From Oscillospiraceae bacterium (GTDB lineage: Bacteria > Bacillota > Clostridia > Oscillospirales > Oscillospiraceae), in contig JAEDKB010000088.1 in the NCBI GenBank assembly GCA_016296045.1, positions 1 through 6,884 on the forward strand: a DNA stretch of 6,884 nucleotides, written 5' to 3'. A program made the position numbers and the translations under genes. Each line of letters starts with the position of its first letter. The first letter of the stretch is position 1. Below the pieces are notes generated by a model. That model worked only from the letters and a program-made list of their open reading frames with translations, was not told the origin of the DNA and ran no database searches. Positions 6,183 to 6,884 of this stretch are shown piece by piece.

Positions 6183-6209
6183 CGTGATATATGCGAAAAG
6201 GAGGGCACC

Positions 6210-6437
6210 ATGATAGAGAAAAAGAAACAACTGGTAAAGCTTGGGAAAGCGTTGGCCTGCATCGGCATAGAGCGCGAGAGTGCAAGACGTGATTTGGAGA
6301 CATTGACCAAGCAGGGGGCATCTTATACATCGCCGGAAATGCTGCAAGCCGTGCAGCGTTTTCAGGCAGCCGAGGAAAGGTGGAAGGAGACGGAAGAGGA
6401 ATATCTCGCATTACGGCGTGAGATTGTAAAGCAGTGA
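6210..6437 (+). CDS. Small charged coiled-coil protein of unknown function
   Basis: This 75-residue protein has no family I recognise. It is rich in Lys, Glu, Arg, Ala and Leu. Two helical segments are likely, about residues 2-34 (KKKQLVKLGKALACIG onward) and 42-74 (PEMLQAVQRFQAAEERW onward), joined by a short KQGASYTSP turn, giving a helical hairpin or coiled coil. There is no signal peptide or membrane segment, so it is probably cytoplasmic. AAGGAGG lies 6 nt before ATG 6210, which supports a real gene and this start. It is the only rightward gene in the window. It is divergent from the XRE regulator and shares its control region, suggesting an XRE-controlled pair. A toxin-antitoxin role is possible only by arrangement; no toxin motif is seen. 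Confidence 0.75.
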   Translation: MIEKKKQLVKLGKALACIGIERESARRDLETLTKQGASYTSPEMLQAVQRFQAAEERWKETEEEYLALRREIVKQ

Positions 6438-6439
6438 AA

Positions 6440-6465
6440 GAGGGAGCGGATTTTTCCGCTCCCTC
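6440..6465 (+). terminator. Strong hairpin after the coiled-coil gene
   Basis: GAGGGAGCGG (6440-6449) pairs perfectly with CCGCTCCCTC (6456-6465); an added A-T pair leaves a TTTT loop. It starts 3 nt after the TGA. The rightward strand has an A-run rather than a T-run after the stem, so it is an atypical terminator. It also lies about 100 bp downstream of the leftward gene that ends at 6570 and may serve both. Confidence 0.5.
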
Positions 6466-6475
6466 AAAAAATGTA

Positions 6476-6571
6476 TCAGTCTAAAATTTCCATCCGTCTG
6501 CCGCAGCAGAAGGGGATGGGCTCGCCCGCCTTGACGTGCCGGGTCTTGTTGCCGGTGCGCAATCGACATTC
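6476..6571 (-). pseudogene. Possible remnant of a cysteine-rich KTR-type small protein
   Basis: In the minus-strand frame ending at the TGA at 6476-6478, the last 31 residues contain ECRLRTGNKTR, then IPFCCGRRMEILD. This resembles the small cysteine-rich KTR proteins of Firmicutes, in which a CxxCGNKTR block is followed by a second cysteine pair (as in FPLFCPKC). Here the second cysteine of the first pair is missing and one residue is inserted. The frame has no ATG and closes at an upstream TGA near 6619, and it runs into the overlapping gene that ends at 6570. It is therefore read as a 5'-truncated fragment. The match rests on memory of the family and could be chance. Confidence 0.3.
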
Positions 6572-6884
6572 ATAATAAATGATAAGACATATCCTCTCCG
6601 TCTTCTTCCATCAGCCATAAAAGATAGTCGTACTCCAAGTCTTCTTTCATCAGCCGCAAAAAATAGTCGTACTTCAGGCGATTGCTGCCATAAGAATAAT
6701 CGCGGAAATACTGTAGGATTTTCTCTGCCTTGTTTTCGTTGCCGACGATGTAGTTTCGCAGATCTTCAAAAAAATAGTCATTTGTATGCTTTATCATGTC
6801 AGCACCATACACGGGTGGGAGGATGTTGCGGTTTCCCGTGCCAAAGATACAGCCGCTTTCCAAGCGATCGATACATAGGTCGCC
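6570..6884 (-). CDS. Unrecognised acidic, Tyr-rich protein, 5' end outside window
   Basis: The frame is open from the right edge (GDLCIDRLESGCIFG) to TGA at 6570, giving at least 104 residues. A TTG at 6863 could be read as a start, but the frame continues upstream and no ribosome site is seen, so the gene most likely begins outside the window. I do not recognise the family. It contains NDYFFEDLRNYIVGN and KILQYFRDYSYG, suggesting helical packing. Near the C-terminus there are two tandem 13-residue units, LKYDYFLRLMKED and LEYDYLLWLMEED, encoded by a 39-bp direct repeat, then the end EDMSYHLL. The end is acidic and likely helical and cytoplasmic. Overlap with the KTR-like fragment suggests this 3' end may be rearranged. 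Confidence 0.55.
   Translation of the reverse strand, partial: GDLCIDRLESGCIFGTGNRNILPPVYGADMIKHTNDYFFEDLRNYIVGNENKAEKILQYFRDYSYGSNRLKYDYFLRLMKEDLEYDYLLWLMEEDGEDMSYHLL
6600..6677 (-). repeat. 39-bp tandem direct repeat within the partial gene
   Basis: The units at 6600-6638 and 6639-6677 agree at about 33 of 39 bases by eye. The length is a multiple of three, so the frame is kept and 13 residues are duplicated. Confidence 0.8.

Noticed and set aside
6049..6411. A 120-codon minus-strand open frame through the divergent promoter region
   Set aside because: It overlaps the XRE start, the candidate operator and the coiled-coil gene, and has no coding signature of its own.

Overview
The window looks like a moderately GC-rich Gram-positive chromosome, most likely an anaerobic Clostridia-type Firmicute. 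The evidence is the Wood-Ljungdahl genes, strong AGGAGG-type ribosome binding sites, extended -10 promoters, a lipobox lipoprotein and a small clostridial-style XRE regulator. Species cannot be fixed from the sequence.

Left two thirds (1-4775, all leftward): one apparent operon starts at a promoter near 4747-4775 and reads metF (methylene-THF reductase), cooC (CODH nickel-maturation ATPase), acsD (corrinoid iron-sulfur protein small subunit), then one very long frame from 1888 that leaves the window. That last frame carries a complete AcsC (large CFeSP subunit, residues 1 to about 446), a 54-residue linker, and the start of an AcsE methyltransferase domain (from residue about 501). Together these proteins make 5-methyl-THF, pass its methyl group to the corrinoid, and support the CODH/ACS that would use it. 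acsA and acsB are not visible. The AcsC-AcsE fusion is the main novelty: the two partners of the methyl-transfer reaction are normally separate polypeptides.

Middle (4891-5826, leftward): a single lipoprotein gene with its own extended -10 promoter and terminator. The predicted protein has a lipobox, two YYCW repeats and a C-terminal set of four CxxC motifs, giving a zinc-ribbon-like domain outside the membrane.

Right (5808-6884): a small XRE regulator (leftward) and a 75-residue coiled-coil protein (rightward) diverge from a 123-bp region with a perfect TTAGTGA-N4-TCACTAA inverted repeat that overlaps both predicted -35 elements. Beyond a strong hairpin lie a fragment resembling a cysteine-rich KTR protein and the 3' part of an unrecognised gene with a 39-bp tandem duplication. 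This edge looks like an accessory or decaying segment. No tRNA, rRNA, CRISPR array or insertion sequence was seen.
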